Assembly: GCA_023264765.1 (NCBI GenBank)
Contig: JAHFVC010000012.1
Location: forward strand, 1-42,318
Origin: Mycobacterium sp.
Lineage (GTDB): Bacteria > Actinomycetota > Actinomycetes > Mycobacteriales > Mycobacteriaceae
DNA: 42,318 nt
Reading direction: 5' to 3'
Made by a program: the position numbers and the translations under genes. Below are positions 9,791 through 18,264 of the stretch, piece after piece; within the stretch, counting starts at the first letter, position 1, and each line of letters begins with the position of its first letter. The notes beneath the pieces are model-generated. The model was given only the letters and a program-made list of their open reading frames with translations, was not told the DNA's origin and did not search any database.

Positions 9791-11365
9791 TTGGTGACCG
9801 GCCCGCTGTTGGGCCCCGGCTATCTGTTGTTGCGCGACGCGGTGTCCACGCCGCGGTCCTACCTTTCCGACGCCGCGCTGGGGTTGACCGAGGCCGCACC
9901 ACGGGCCCTGCCCCAGGACTTCCTGCTGGCCTTGGCATCGACGGTGATCGACGGCGGCATCGTGGTCAAGGCACTGTTGGTGGCCGGGCTGTGGCTGGCC
10001 GGCTGGGGTGCCGCGCGCCTGGTCTCGGTGGTGCTCGACGGCACCGGCCTGGCGGGGCAATGCGTCGCGGCGACCCTGGCGATCTGGAATCCCTATGTCG
10101 CCGAACGGTTGTTGCAGGGGCACTGGAGCCTGCTGGTCGGCTACGGCTGCCTGCCGTGGGTGGCGGCGGCCGTGCTGCGCGCACGGCCCGGGGCGAGCGA
10201 AGCGACGGGGACATCACCCTGGCCTGCGACGGTGTTCTGGATCGCCGTTGCGGGGCTGACGCCGACGGGGCTGCTGCTGGCGGCAATCGTCGCACTGGTC
10301 TGCGTGCGGGGTTGGCGCCCCGCCGCATTGGTGCTGGCCGCGTCGGTCGCCGCCGCGCTGCCCTGGCTGACAGCCTCGCTGATGGCCGAATCTCTCTCGG
10401 TTACCGCCAGCCAGGGCGTGCAGGCGTTCGCGGCCCGCGCCGAACCCGGCCTGGGGACGCTGGGCAGCCTGGCAGGGCTCGCCGGCATCTGGAACGGGCA
10501 AGCGGTACCAGGTTCGCGGACAAGTCTTTTCGCTCTCGCGGCGACGCTCGTGATGCTCGCGGTGGTGGCGGTCGGGCTGCCCGTCGTGCTGCGGGTGCGC
10601 GAAGCGCGGCCCCTGCTGGTGCTCGCCCTGGTCGCGGTGGTGCTGCCCGCCTTGCTGGCGACCGGACCCGGACTGGCGGCGCTGGAGACGGTGATCCGCG
10701 CGGTGCCCGGCCTCGGAGTGCTGCGTGACGGCCAGAAATGGGTGGCGCTGGCGCTGCCCGGATACGTGCTGGCGGCGGCCGGGGTGGCGCGTTACGGCCG
10801 CGCGGTCGCCGTCGTCTGCGGCGCCGCGCTGATCGCGGTGCTGCCCGATCTGGCGTGGGGTGTGGGCGGGCAGGTGCGCGCGGTGCATTACCCGCCGGGG
10901 TGGACGGCGGTGGCGGCGATGATCAATGCCGATCCCCGCCCGGTCGCGGTGCTGCCCGCCGACAGCATGCGCCAGTTCGCCTGGGCCGGAACGGCGCCGG
11001 TGCTCGATCCGCTGCCCCGGTGGATCTCTGCCGATGTCTGGTCCAGCGGTGACCTGTTGATCGGCGGCCAGACGGTACCCGGGGAAGGGGTCCGGGGTCG
11101 TGAGGTGACTGAGCTGCTGCTCCACGGCGCCTCGCGGGAGCGGCTGGCCGAAGTGGGCGTCGGGTGGGTGGTGGCCGAATCAGGCTCGCCCGCATTGGAT
11201 CTGCCGGTCGCATACCGCGACGGCGAGCTCACGCTGTACCGGGTGGGCGGGTCGGCGCCCGGAGCGTCCGGCCGCTGGGTGCTGATCGCCGCGCATCTGG
11301 TGTGGCTGGGCACGCTGGCGGGTGCCGGGGCGGTCTCTCTGTCGCGCCGGTTGCGCCCTGGATGA
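9791..11365 (+). CDS. Polytopic membrane protein, Rv0226c-like (GT-C-like fold suspected)
   Basis: 524-aa hydrophobic protein directly following the DUF3068 gene; VAERLLQGHWSLLVGYGCLPWV. Confidence 0.7.
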   Translation: MVTGPLLGPGYLLLRDAVSTPRSYLSDAALGLTEAAPRALPQDFLLALASTVIDGGIVVKALLVAGLWLAGWGAARLVSVVLDGTGLAGQCVAATLAIWNPYVAERLLQGHWSLLVGYGCLPWVAAAVLRARPGASEATGTSPWPATVFWIAVAGLTPTGLLLAAIVALVCVRGWRPAALVLAASVAAALPWLTASLMAESLSVTASQGVQAFAARAEPGLGTLGSLAGLAGIWNGQAVPGSRTSLFALAATLVMLAVVAVGLPVVLRVREARPLLVLALVAVVLPALLATGPGLAALETVIRAVPGLGVLRDGQKWVALALPGYVLAAAGVARYGRAVAVVCGAALIAVLPDLAWGVGGQVRAVHYPPGWTAVAAMINADPRPVAVLPADSMRQFAWAGTAPVLDPLPRWISADVWSSGDLLIGGQTVPGEGVRGREVTELLLHGASRERLAEVGVGWVVAESGSPALDLPVAYRDGELTLYRVGGSAPGASGRWVLIAAHLVWLGTLAGAGAVSLSRRLRPG

Positions 11366-11438
11366 CTTCGCCCGGCGCGCGGCGTTGATACGCATTAAGG
11401 TTCAAACGCGATCCACCGCACGACCACAGGAGCTCCAC

Positions 11439-11726
11439 ATGACCGCCGTTTCTTCGCCGTGGCTGCGCCGCACCGCCGGCCTGCTCGCCTTCGCTTCGCT
11501 CGTGGCGGGTTCTGCCGCCTGCTCGAACAGTGAGAAGGAAGCGCCCAGCACCAGCACCACCACGACGACCACCACCACGCCCCCGCCTGCGACGAGCACG
11601 GCGCCCGTGGAGCCCACCGAGAAGAGCATCAGCCCGACCGGCGGCAACCTGTTCACCCCGACGGTGAAGGCGCCCGGACCGCAGACCGCCGCCCCCGGCA
11701 ACCTGCCCGGCAACTCGCCGAAGTAG
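11439..11726 (+). CDS. Small secreted/lipoprotein-like Thr/Pro-rich protein
   Basis: ATG at 11439 after an aggagc-like RBS; signal peptide LLAFASLVAGSAAC then STSTTTTTTTTPPPATST low-complexity stretch. Confidence 0.6.
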   Translation: MTAVSSPWLRRTAGLLAFASLVAGSAACSNSEKEAPSTSTTTTTTTTPPPATSTAPVEPTEKSISPTGGNLFTPTVKAPGPQTAAPGNLPGNSPK

Positions 11727-11731
11727 GTCGG

Positions 11732-12907
11732 TTACACCACGCCGCTGACGTATCGGCCGGCGTGCACGGACTCCATCACGACGCGCATGGCGTCGGCGCT
11801 CTGCTGCCACGAGAATTCGGCGCTACGCGCCTGTGCCTTCGCGCCGAGTTCGATCCGCAGTACCGGATCGGTCAGCAGTCGCGCCATGCCGTCGGCCAGT
11901 CCGGCGGGACCGTCCACCAGCAGCCCGGTGACACCGTCCACGATCGAGTCGGTCAGCCCGCCCGAGGACCGGTAGCCGATAGTGGGGACGCCGTGTTGGG
12001 CAGCCTCGATGACGGCCAGCCCCCAACCTTCCTTGCGGGACGGCATCAGGTGCACCCAACTCCGTTGGATCACTTGGTGTTTGAGGTCATCGCGGACGTG
12101 CCCGTGGAAGGTCACCGCGTCGGTGATGCCGATCCGGGCGGCGTGTGCGACCAACCGGTCCTCCCACCAGCCGCCGCCGACGATGTCGAGATGAAGGTCC
12201 GGTAGTTGCGGTCGCAGCGCCGCGACGGCGTCCAGTGCGTCCTCGATCTGCTTGTGCGGCACCAGCCGCGAGAGCACCGCCACCCTGGGCGTCGCCGACC
12301 GGGGCTGTTCGAGGGTGCGCCCGGGTGCTGCGTCCAGTCCGTTGCGCACGACGGCGATCCGGTGCTTGCCCACACCTAGTTCCATCAGATCGCGCGCCGA
12401 CGGCAGGGACACCGTCACGTACTGGTTGCGCCGGTGTAGTCGAGGAGAGAGCCGCGACTCGACGAACCAGCCGAACCTCCCGGTGCGCGGGCCTGCCACC
12501 GGCCACTGCTCGCGGTGGCAGTGATGTACCAGCACGATGGAGCGCCGGCCGTAGGCGAGCCGGGCGAGAAAAGGGATGCCGTTCTGGGTGTCGATGACGA
12601 CGTCGGGCCGGGACCGGCGCAGCGGACCGAGGCCGAACCGGGCCAGCACCATGACCAGACCGGCCCAGACATACACCGAGTAGGCGCCGCCGCCGCGGCT
12701 GACGGTGACCCCGTCGAGCACTTCGCGGCGGGGGGCGCCCGGGTAGCGCGCCGTGCGCATGGTGACGTCGACCCCGTCGGCCGCCAGTCGGCTGCCGATG
12801 CGCTGCAGGTAAGCCTCGCTGCCGCCGCCCTGCGGGTGCCCGGTGTCGCGCCAGCACAACAGCAGCACGCTGCGGACGCGGGTCTTCGATTCGGGGCCGA
12901 CGGACAT
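11732..12907 (-). CDS. GT4-type glycosyltransferase (Rv0225-like)
   Basis: MSVGPESKTRVRSVLLLCWRDTGHPQGGGSEAYLQRIG...; SRKEGWGLAVIEAAQHGVPTIGYRSSGGLTDSI is the GT4 E-x7-E region; internal start at 12907 preferred to ORF start 14092. Confidence 0.85.
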   Translation of the reverse strand: MSVGPESKTRVRSVLLLCWRDTGHPQGGGSEAYLQRIGSRLAADGVDVTMRTARYPGAPRREVLDGVTVSRGGGAYSVYVWAGLVMVLARFGLGPLRRSRPDVVIDTQNGIPFLARLAYGRRSIVLVHHCHREQWPVAGPRTGRFGWFVESRLSPRLHRRNQYVTVSLPSARDLMELGVGKHRIAVVRNGLDAAPGRTLEQPRSATPRVAVLSRLVPHKQIEDALDAVAALRPQLPDLHLDIVGGGWWEDRLVAHAARIGITDAVTFHGHVRDDLKHQVIQRSWVHLMPSRKEGWGLAVIEAAQHGVPTIGYRSSGGLTDSIVDGVTGLLVDGPAGLADGMARLLTDPVLRIELGAKAQARSAEFSWQQSADAMRVVMESVHAGRYVSGVV

Positions 12908-12940
12908 CGTGTCGAGAGTACCGGTGAGTAGGTTGAGCAG

Positions 12941-13708
12941 GTGCCGTCTGCCCTGAGCCTGCTGGCCCCGCGCGCGACGTTGCGCCGGTCGGCTCGGCTG
13001 CTGGGCGCCTTCCGCTTCGAGCAGAGCGACCCGGCCCGGTTCTACGGCGCGCTGGCCGACGACACCGCCGCCATGGTGGCCGACCTGTGGACCGGCGCCA
13101 CCTCGTCCACGCCGTCGGGTGCGACGGTCCTCGACGTCGGCGGCGGGCCCGGGTACTTCTCGGCGGCGTTCGGGGCGGCCGGCATGAGCTACATCGGCGT
13201 GGAGCCGGATCCGAAAGAGATGCATGCGGGGCCTGCGGCCGCGCCCGGTGCCGGCATGTTCGTCCGCGCCTCTGGGCTGGCGCTGCCCTTCGCCGATGAC
13301 AGCGTCGACATCTGCCTGTCGTCGAATGTGGCCGAGCACGTCGCGCACCCGTGGCGACTGGGCAACGAGATGCTGCGGGTGACCCGGCCCGGTGGGCTGG
13401 TCGTGCTGTCCTACACGGTGTGGCTGGGTCCGTTCGGCGGGCACGAGATGGGGCTGACGCACTATCTGGGCGGCGCCCGTGCGGCCGAGCGCTACACCCG
13501 CAAACACGGACACCGACCCAAGAACGACTACGGCTCGTCGTTGTTCGCGGTGTCCGCTGCCGACGGGCTGCGCTGGGCGCGGTCGACCGGGGCACTCGTC
13601 GCCGCATATCCCCGTTACCACCCGCGATGGGCCTGGTGGATGACGTCGGTACCGGGCTGGCGGGAATTCACGGTGAGCAATCTGGTGCTGGTGTTGCGAC
13701 CGTCCTGA
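12941..13708 (+). CDS. mtrP: SAM-dependent methyltransferase (Rv0224c/MtrP-like)
   Basis: GTG start; TVLDVGGGPGYFSAAFGAAGMSYIGVEPD SAM motif; LSSNVAEHVAHPWRLGNEMLRVTRPGG. Symbol tentative by synteny. Confidence 0.8.
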   Translation: MPSALSLLAPRATLRRSARLLGAFRFEQSDPARFYGALADDTAAMVADLWTGATSSTPSGATVLDVGGGPGYFSAAFGAAGMSYIGVEPDPKEMHAGPAAAPGAGMFVRASGLALPFADDSVDICLSSNVAEHVAHPWRLGNEMLRVTRPGGLVVLSYTVWLGPFGGHEMGLTHYLGGARAAERYTRKHGHRPKNDYGSSLFAVSAADGLRWARSTGALVAAYPRYHPRWAWWMTSVPGWREFTVSNLVLVLRPS

Positions 13709-13718
13709 GAGCGCCAAT

Positions 13719-13732
13719 TGCAACGTGTTCTC
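13719..13732. promoter_or_regulatory. Degenerate KstR-like operator (tgcAACgtGTTctc)
   Basis: Matches 7 of 8 fixed positions of TnnAACnnGTTnnA; upstream of the aldehyde dehydrogenase. Confidence 0.4.
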
Positions 13733-13763
13733 GTTTCGCGCAGAACTGGGTAATGTGACGCCC

Positions 13764-15236
13764 ATGACACAGAGCACGGCATTGAAAACGACGTGGGACA
13801 AGCTGTTCATCGGCGGCGAGTGGGCCGATCCGTCGACCAGTGAGGTCATCGAGGTCTTCTCCCCCGCCACCGGCGAGAAGGTCGGGCAGGTTCCGCTGGC
13901 CGCCAAGGCCGACGTCGACGCCGCCTGCGCCGCCGCGCGCAAGGCCTTCGACGAGGGCCCGTGGCCGCGCATGACCCCGAAGGAACGCGAGGCCGTGGTG
14001 GCCAAGGCGGTCGCGCTGATCGAGGCGCGCGCCGACGAGTTCAAGGCGCTGCTCGCGCTGGAGACCGGCCAGCCGCCGACCATCGTCGACATGATGCAGT
14101 ACGGCGCAGCGATGTCGACGCTGAACTTCTACGCCACCGCGGCCGACAAGTTCGCGTGGAAGGACATCCGCGACGGCCTGTACGGCCAGACCCTGGTGCT
14201 GCGGGAGCCGGTCGGTGTCGTCGGCGCTGTCGTTGCCTGGAACGTGCCGTTCTTCCTGGCCGCCAACAAGCTGGGCCCGGCTCTGCTGGCCGGTTGCACC
14301 ATCGTGCTCAAGCCCGCTCGCGAGACCCCGCTGACCACCAACCTGATGGCCGACATGTTCGCCGAGGCCGGGCTGCCCGAAGGTGTGCTGTCGGTGGTTC
14401 CCGGTGGTCCGGAAACCGGCCGCGCCCTGACCGACAACCCGGCTCTGGACAAGTTCACGTTCACGGGCTCCAGCGCGGTCGGCAAGGAGATCGGCAAGAT
14501 CGCCGCCGAGAAACTCAAGCCGTGCACGCTGGAGCTGGGCGGAAAGTCCGCGGCAATCATCCTCGAGGATGCCGACCTGGATTCCACCCTGCCGATGCTG
14601 ATCTTCTCCGGCCTGATGAATGCCGGGCAGGCGTGTGTGGGCCAGACCCGCATCCTGGCGCCGCGGTCGCGTTACGACGAGGTCGTGGAGAAGGTCGGTG
14701 CCGCCGCCGGCGCGATGCAGTGCGGGCTGCCCGATGATCCTGCGTCGATGATCGGTCCGCTGATCAGTGAGAAGCAGCGCGAGCGGGTCGAGGGCTACAT
14801 CAAGAAGGGTGTCGAGGAGGGCGCCCGCATCGTCGCCGGCGGTGGGAGGCCCGAGGGCCTCGACGGCGGCTGGTTCGTGCAGCCGACGGTGTTCGCCGAC
14901 GTCGACAACTCCATGACCATCGCCCAGGAGGAGATCTTCGGCCCGGTGCTCGTCATCATCCCGTTCGACGACGAGGCCGACGCGGTGCGCATCGCCAACG
15001 ACTCGGTGTACGGCCTGGCCGGTTCGGTGTACACCACCGATTACCCCAAGGCCATCGAGATCGCCTCGCAGATCCGCACCGGCACGTATGGCGTGAACAT
15101 GTACGCCTTCGATCCCGGCGCCCCGTTCGGCGGGTACAAGAACTCCGGGATCGGCCGCGAATGCGGGCCGGAGGGCATCGCGGGGTATTGCGAATCCAAG
15201 AGCGTGCTGCTGCCGTTCGGCTACACCCCTGAGTAA
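13764..15236 (+). CDS. Aldehyde dehydrogenase family protein (Rv0223c-like)
   Basis: MTQSTALKTTWDKLFIGGEW start; KFTFTGSSAVGKEI, CTLELGGKSAAIIL, GLMNAGQACVGQTRIL active-site motifs. Confidence 0.9.
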   Translation: MTQSTALKTTWDKLFIGGEWADPSTSEVIEVFSPATGEKVGQVPLAAKADVDAACAAARKAFDEGPWPRMTPKEREAVVAKAVALIEARADEFKALLALETGQPPTIVDMMQYGAAMSTLNFYATAADKFAWKDIRDGLYGQTLVLREPVGVVGAVVAWNVPFFLAANKLGPALLAGCTIVLKPARETPLTTNLMADMFAEAGLPEGVLSVVPGGPETGRALTDNPALDKFTFTGSSAVGKEIGKIAAEKLKPCTLELGGKSAAIILEDADLDSTLPMLIFSGLMNAGQACVGQTRILAPRSRYDEVVEKVGAAAGAMQCGLPDDPASMIGPLISEKQRERVEGYIKKGVEEGARIVAGGGRPEGLDGGWFVQPTVFADVDNSMTIAQEEIFGPVLVIIPFDDEADAVRIANDSVYGLAGSVYTTDYPKAIEIASQIRTGTYGVNMYAFDPGAPFGGYKNSGIGRECGPEGIAGYCESKSVLLPFGYTPE

Positions 15237-15252
15237 AACCCGCTAGACGACG

Positions 15253-15292
15253 AAAAGGCCTGCGCCCGGACCAGATCCGGGGCAGGCCTTTT
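15253..15292. terminator. Intrinsic terminator hairpin
   Basis: aaaaggcctgc-gcccggaccagatccggg-gcaggcctttt; 11-bp perfect outer arms, inner cccgga/tccggg, T tract; just after the aldehyde dehydrogenase stop. Confidence 0.85.
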
Positions 15293-15357
15293 CCGTGTGG
15301 ACAGCTGATATTCAGCCTCGTCGGTTAGCGTGGCGCCCCCAACTACGAGGAGGCAAC

Positions 15358-15579
15358 GTGGCAGTTTCGGTGGATCTGGCGAAGTCGCTGGACAAGGCTT
15401 ACGAAGACAAGTCGGTCAAGGAGATCCTGGATGCGTCGCCCGCGGCGCTGGCCGGTGTCACCGACGCGGACGCCAAGCACCTCGAGGACGCCTTCGGGAT
15501 CAAGACGGTGCGGCAGCTGGGCAGCAACACGTTCTTCGCCGTCGCGGCCGCCCTGGCCGCGCTGGAGAGCGCGGGCTAA
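15358..15579 (+). CDS. Small conserved protein with helix-hairpin-helix-like C-terminus, 73 aa
   Basis: GTG start with aggagg RBS; VAVSVDLAKSLDKAYEDKSVKEILDASPAALAGVTDADAKHLEDAFGIKTVRQLGSNTFFAVAAALAALESAG. Confidence 0.7.
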   Translation: MAVSVDLAKSLDKAYEDKSVKEILDASPAALAGVTDADAKHLEDAFGIKTVRQLGSNTFFAVAAALAALESAG

Positions 15580-16169
15580 CGCGGCGGTTCTGTCAGCTTC
15601 GGCAGTGGGGTGTCCGGTGCCGGCTTACCGGTGAACAGTTTCGCCGTGGCCGGCACCGGGCCCACCACATAGGACCGCACGACCGGAGTATGTCCCTCAC
15701 CGGGCCAGCAGTCGGCCATGATCGCGTTGGCGGCAGTCGAGCCCGCGGAGAACGTGAGATCGATGTCGACGGTCACGTGGTCGGTGTCCGCGCCGGTGAC
15801 GCGCGGGGCGATATCGCAGGGTGGCGGACCGGTCATTCCCGGCGGGAGCTGCGAGGCCACCGACGGCGCGTGGAAGTACACCGTGGCGATGGTGGCGCCG
15901 TTCGGACCCGGCGCCGTCAGGTAGCCGATCAGGTCGAGTTGCCCGCGGGTGGCGCCCGGCTGCGGCAGGAAGGCGGGCACGCCGGGTAGGACGCTCGCAG
16001 TCGTGGACATTGCGGATGTTGTTGGCGCTGTGGAGTTCTCGTGTGTGCAGGCGAAGACAAGCAGCACGGGCGCCAGCCCGCCGATCGCACATAGACGACG
16101 CACTGACAAGTGTCGCGCAATCGCTGGCGGCGTAAACCGTTGAGGCGTTACGGGACCGGTCAACATCAC
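15576..16169 (-). CDS. Putative lipoprotein
   Basis: Signal peptide with lipobox ...GGLAPVLLVFAC; Thr/Ser-rich linker; start codon uncertain; convergent overlap with the small HhH-like gene. Confidence 0.6.
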   Translation of the reverse strand: MMLTGPVTPQRFTPPAIARHLSVRRLCAIGGLAPVLLVFACTHENSTAPTTSAMSTTASVLPGVPAFLPQPGATRGQLDLIGYLTAPGPNGATIATVYFHAPSVASQLPPGMTGPPPCDIAPRVTGADTDHVTVDIDLTFSAGSTAANAIMADCWPGEGHTPVVRSYVVGPVPATAKLFTGKPAPDTPLPKLTEPPR

Positions 16170-16208
16170 GTAAGCTCCAGCCGCACTTCGCTATTCGGCG
16201 CGCTAGCC

Positions 16209-16616
16209 TTAGCCCAGTTGCTTTTGGGCATTGGCTCGTCGGAGCGCTCGAAGCTCATCACAAGTCGCCTCAACAGTCGTGGGTTCAGAAAACAGTTGGA
16301 CGATCCTATCCATATTGCTTCGCGCCCATTCGATTTCGGCGATTGCAGGCAGGTAGTCAATGTCCTGCTGTTTATCGAGATATTGTTTCAACAGCGAGAT
16401 CCAGAACCAATTTCCCGAGGTGGCAAATCGCGAGGCCGCGACGACTATTTGAGCCTGACCTCGATCACTCGACACTCGCCATGTCAAGACGGAGCCCGAG
16501 ATCGTCAGCGATGCATTTCCGGGGTTGGTGGTTGTTTCGGAATCTGTAATCCGGTAGTCCGGATCGGAATACAGTAGGTCGAAGTAAGCGAGGTAGAACT
16601 CCAATAGCCTTTTCAT
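16209..16616 (-). CDS. Candidate immunity protein of T7SS-associated toxin, 135 aa
   Basis: ORF 8 bp downstream of the toxin-like gene on the same strand; small, no signal peptide; MKRLLEFYLAYFDLLYSDPDYRITDSETTTNPGNASLTISGSVLTWRVSSDRGQAQIVVAASRFATSGNWFWISLL; visibly lower GC than flanks. Confidence 0.6.
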   Translation of the reverse strand: MKRLLEFYLAYFDLLYSDPDYRITDSETTTNPGNASLTISGSVLTWRVSSDRGQAQIVVAASRFATSGNWFWISLLKQYLDKQQDIDYLPAIAEIEWARSNMDRIVQLFSEPTTVEATCDELRALRRANAQKQLG

Positions 16617-16624
16617 GTCGCCTT

Positions 16625-18262
16625 TCAGGGTTCGGGTGGCATGTAGGTGCTGTCTCCGACCAGCGTGTAGCCGTGGCTCTGGATATATCGCAATTCAGCA
16701 CCAGTGAACGTATCAGGACGAACCTGGTCAAAAGGTACGGACAACGTAATAGTGTCCCGGTTCGCAATCGCCGCATCGAGCACATGCTGATTGGCGGCAA
16801 GTTGCTGAGTCGGAGTGTAGTTGTACCAATCTTGGCCCAAATCAAAATAGCTCGCGCCGCGTTGTTGGGCGACATCGATGTAGGACGGGCCGCCATCCGG
16901 AGGCTTGAACGGCCCCAACACGGTCTCACCACTTCCAGTTAGATACTGCTCGGACTGTTGCACCAATCCAGGACTCATATGCTCTAAAGGATTGGACAGC
17001 GTGAACTCGGGACGACCCGTTTCTATCGGGTTGCCAACTTCGAACGGCATGTGATCGGCGAACGTTGGACCATGAGTCGGAAGGAAATTTTCCGGGCTGT
17101 GTCCATGGGATACGCCGTCGATCAGCTCGTTCGGAACCCCATCCGGGAGGTCGAGCCCTGCCCGTGCCAGCGCACCTTCGCCACCGAACATCAGAGTCGG
17201 TGCCGTCATAGCTCCCTCGGCGGACTTCTGCCCCAGGTAGTAGGCAGCGTTCGGTGAATTGAGCGCGCTCTTGACTTCGTTGACCGCCGGATTCAGCGGA
17301 CCGAACGGACCACTGAACTGCTCAGCGGTGCCCTTTGCCAGATCGCCCCAAGACTCCAGCACCCCTGGCTCCCCGGGCCCACCCTGCCCGAGGAGGTTCC
17401 TGATCTGCTGCTCGGTGCCGAACCACGTGTCGGCGAACCCATCTCCGAACCCCGGCTCCGGACCCTTGACCTCCGGCGGCCTATACGACGGGGGCAGAGG
17501 TTGACTAGCCTTGGCCATCAAGTCATTTACGCGCGCCTCGATCTGATCAGGCGGCACACCGTCATTGATCATCACCTGTCGCAAGGCTGCCTTGGCGCGT
17601 TCAGCTTCGGCGGGATCCATCGGCGGCCGGGGCTGTGGCGCAGGCAGCGGGCCCGAACCGCCCGTCAGTTGTCCCAGCGCCTCATCCAGCGAATTCGGCT
17701 GCGCCGGAACCGGTTGCGTGGGAAGCGGGGGCGCCGTAGCTTGCGGAGGTTTCGCGGCAGGAACCCCCGTTGCTGACGAAATCGCTTGCGCTAGCTCGCC
17801 ATCTACTGCCGTACCGCGTGCTAGCACTGCTGCGATTCGTGTCTGCAAGTCCGTGACCTTCGCCGCGACTTGCGCCGCTGCCTCCTCAGTCAGATACGAC
17901 GTGTCCGGCGGGATCACCTGGTTGGTAGCGGTGTTCACCTGTACGGCCGGTGCCGCGGCAGCATCGTTGAGAATGGCCTTGACGTCGGCGGCAAGCGTCT
18001 CGGAATCCTTCTCCGCACGGTCCATGGCGGTGGCGGCTTTGCCGATCCGATCAGCGGCGTCCTCATGGTCACCAGCACTGGCCACCATCGCCTGCTGGGC
18101 AGTGGCGCCCGCGGCGCCTTCCCACGTCGACGCGCTAGCCAACGACCGATAGAACTCGGCCGACCGGTTGTGCGTCGCCGCCGCATCATGGGTGGCGGAC
18201 GCGAGATTCCCGATCTCGGCAGGCCAGTCCAACAACTCCTGCAGAGTCAATCCCACCGGCAC
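16625..18262 (-). CDS. T7SS-associated polymorphic toxin-like protein: WXG-like helical N-terminus, Pro-rich linkers, distinct C-terminal tip
   Basis: GTG start; N-term ...STWEGAAGATAQQAM... helical hairpin; linkers PAAKPPQATAPPLPTQPVPAQPNS and PLPAPQPRPP; C-term GETVLGPFKPPDGGPSYIDVAQQRGASYFDLGQDWYNYTPTQQLAANQHVLDAAIANRDTITLSVPFDQVRPDTFTGAELRYIQSHGYTLVGDSTYMPPEP. Confidence 0.7.
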   Translation of the reverse strand: MPVGLTLQELLDWPAEIGNLASATHDAAATHNRSAEFYRSLASASTWEGAAGATAQQAMVASAGDHEDAADRIGKAATAMDRAEKDSETLAADVKAILNDAAAAPAVQVNTATNQVIPPDTSYLTEEAAAQVAAKVTDLQTRIAAVLARGTAVDGELAQAISSATGVPAAKPPQATAPPLPTQPVPAQPNSLDEALGQLTGGSGPLPAPQPRPPMDPAEAERAKAALRQVMINDGVPPDQIEARVNDLMAKASQPLPPSYRPPEVKGPEPGFGDGFADTWFGTEQQIRNLLGQGGPGEPGVLESWGDLAKGTAEQFSGPFGPLNPAVNEVKSALNSPNAAYYLGQKSAEGAMTAPTLMFGGEGALARAGLDLPDGVPNELIDGVSHGHSPENFLPTHGPTFADHMPFEVGNPIETGRPEFTLSNPLEHMSPGLVQQSEQYLTGSGETVLGPFKPPDGGPSYIDVAQQRGASYFDLGQDWYNYTPTQQLAANQHVLDAAIANRDTITLSVPFDQVRPDTFTGAELRYIQSHGYTLVGDSTYMPPEP

Positions 18263-18264
18263 GC

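Noticed and set aside
8478-9938. 486-aa minus-strand ORF opposite the DUF3068 gene
   Set aside because: Antisense shadow ORF typical of high-GC DNA; Arg/Gly/Val-rich with no domain character; the plus strand encodes a coherent membrane protein
11553-11600. Thr-codon tract (accaccacgacgacc...) as a microsatellite regulatory switch
   Set aside because: Mixed ACC/ACG codons, in-frame protein linker; no sign of frame-shifting consequence
12908-14092. N-terminal extension of the glycosyltransferase ORF to 14092
   Set aside because: Extension is antisense to the methyltransferase and part of the aldehyde dehydrogenase; proper start MSVGPES at 12907 has the GT4 N-terminus
16465-16932. 155-aa minus-strand ORF straddling the toxin 3' end and immunity gene
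   Set aside because: Out-of-frame overlap; low-quality composition; would conflict with both better-supported genes
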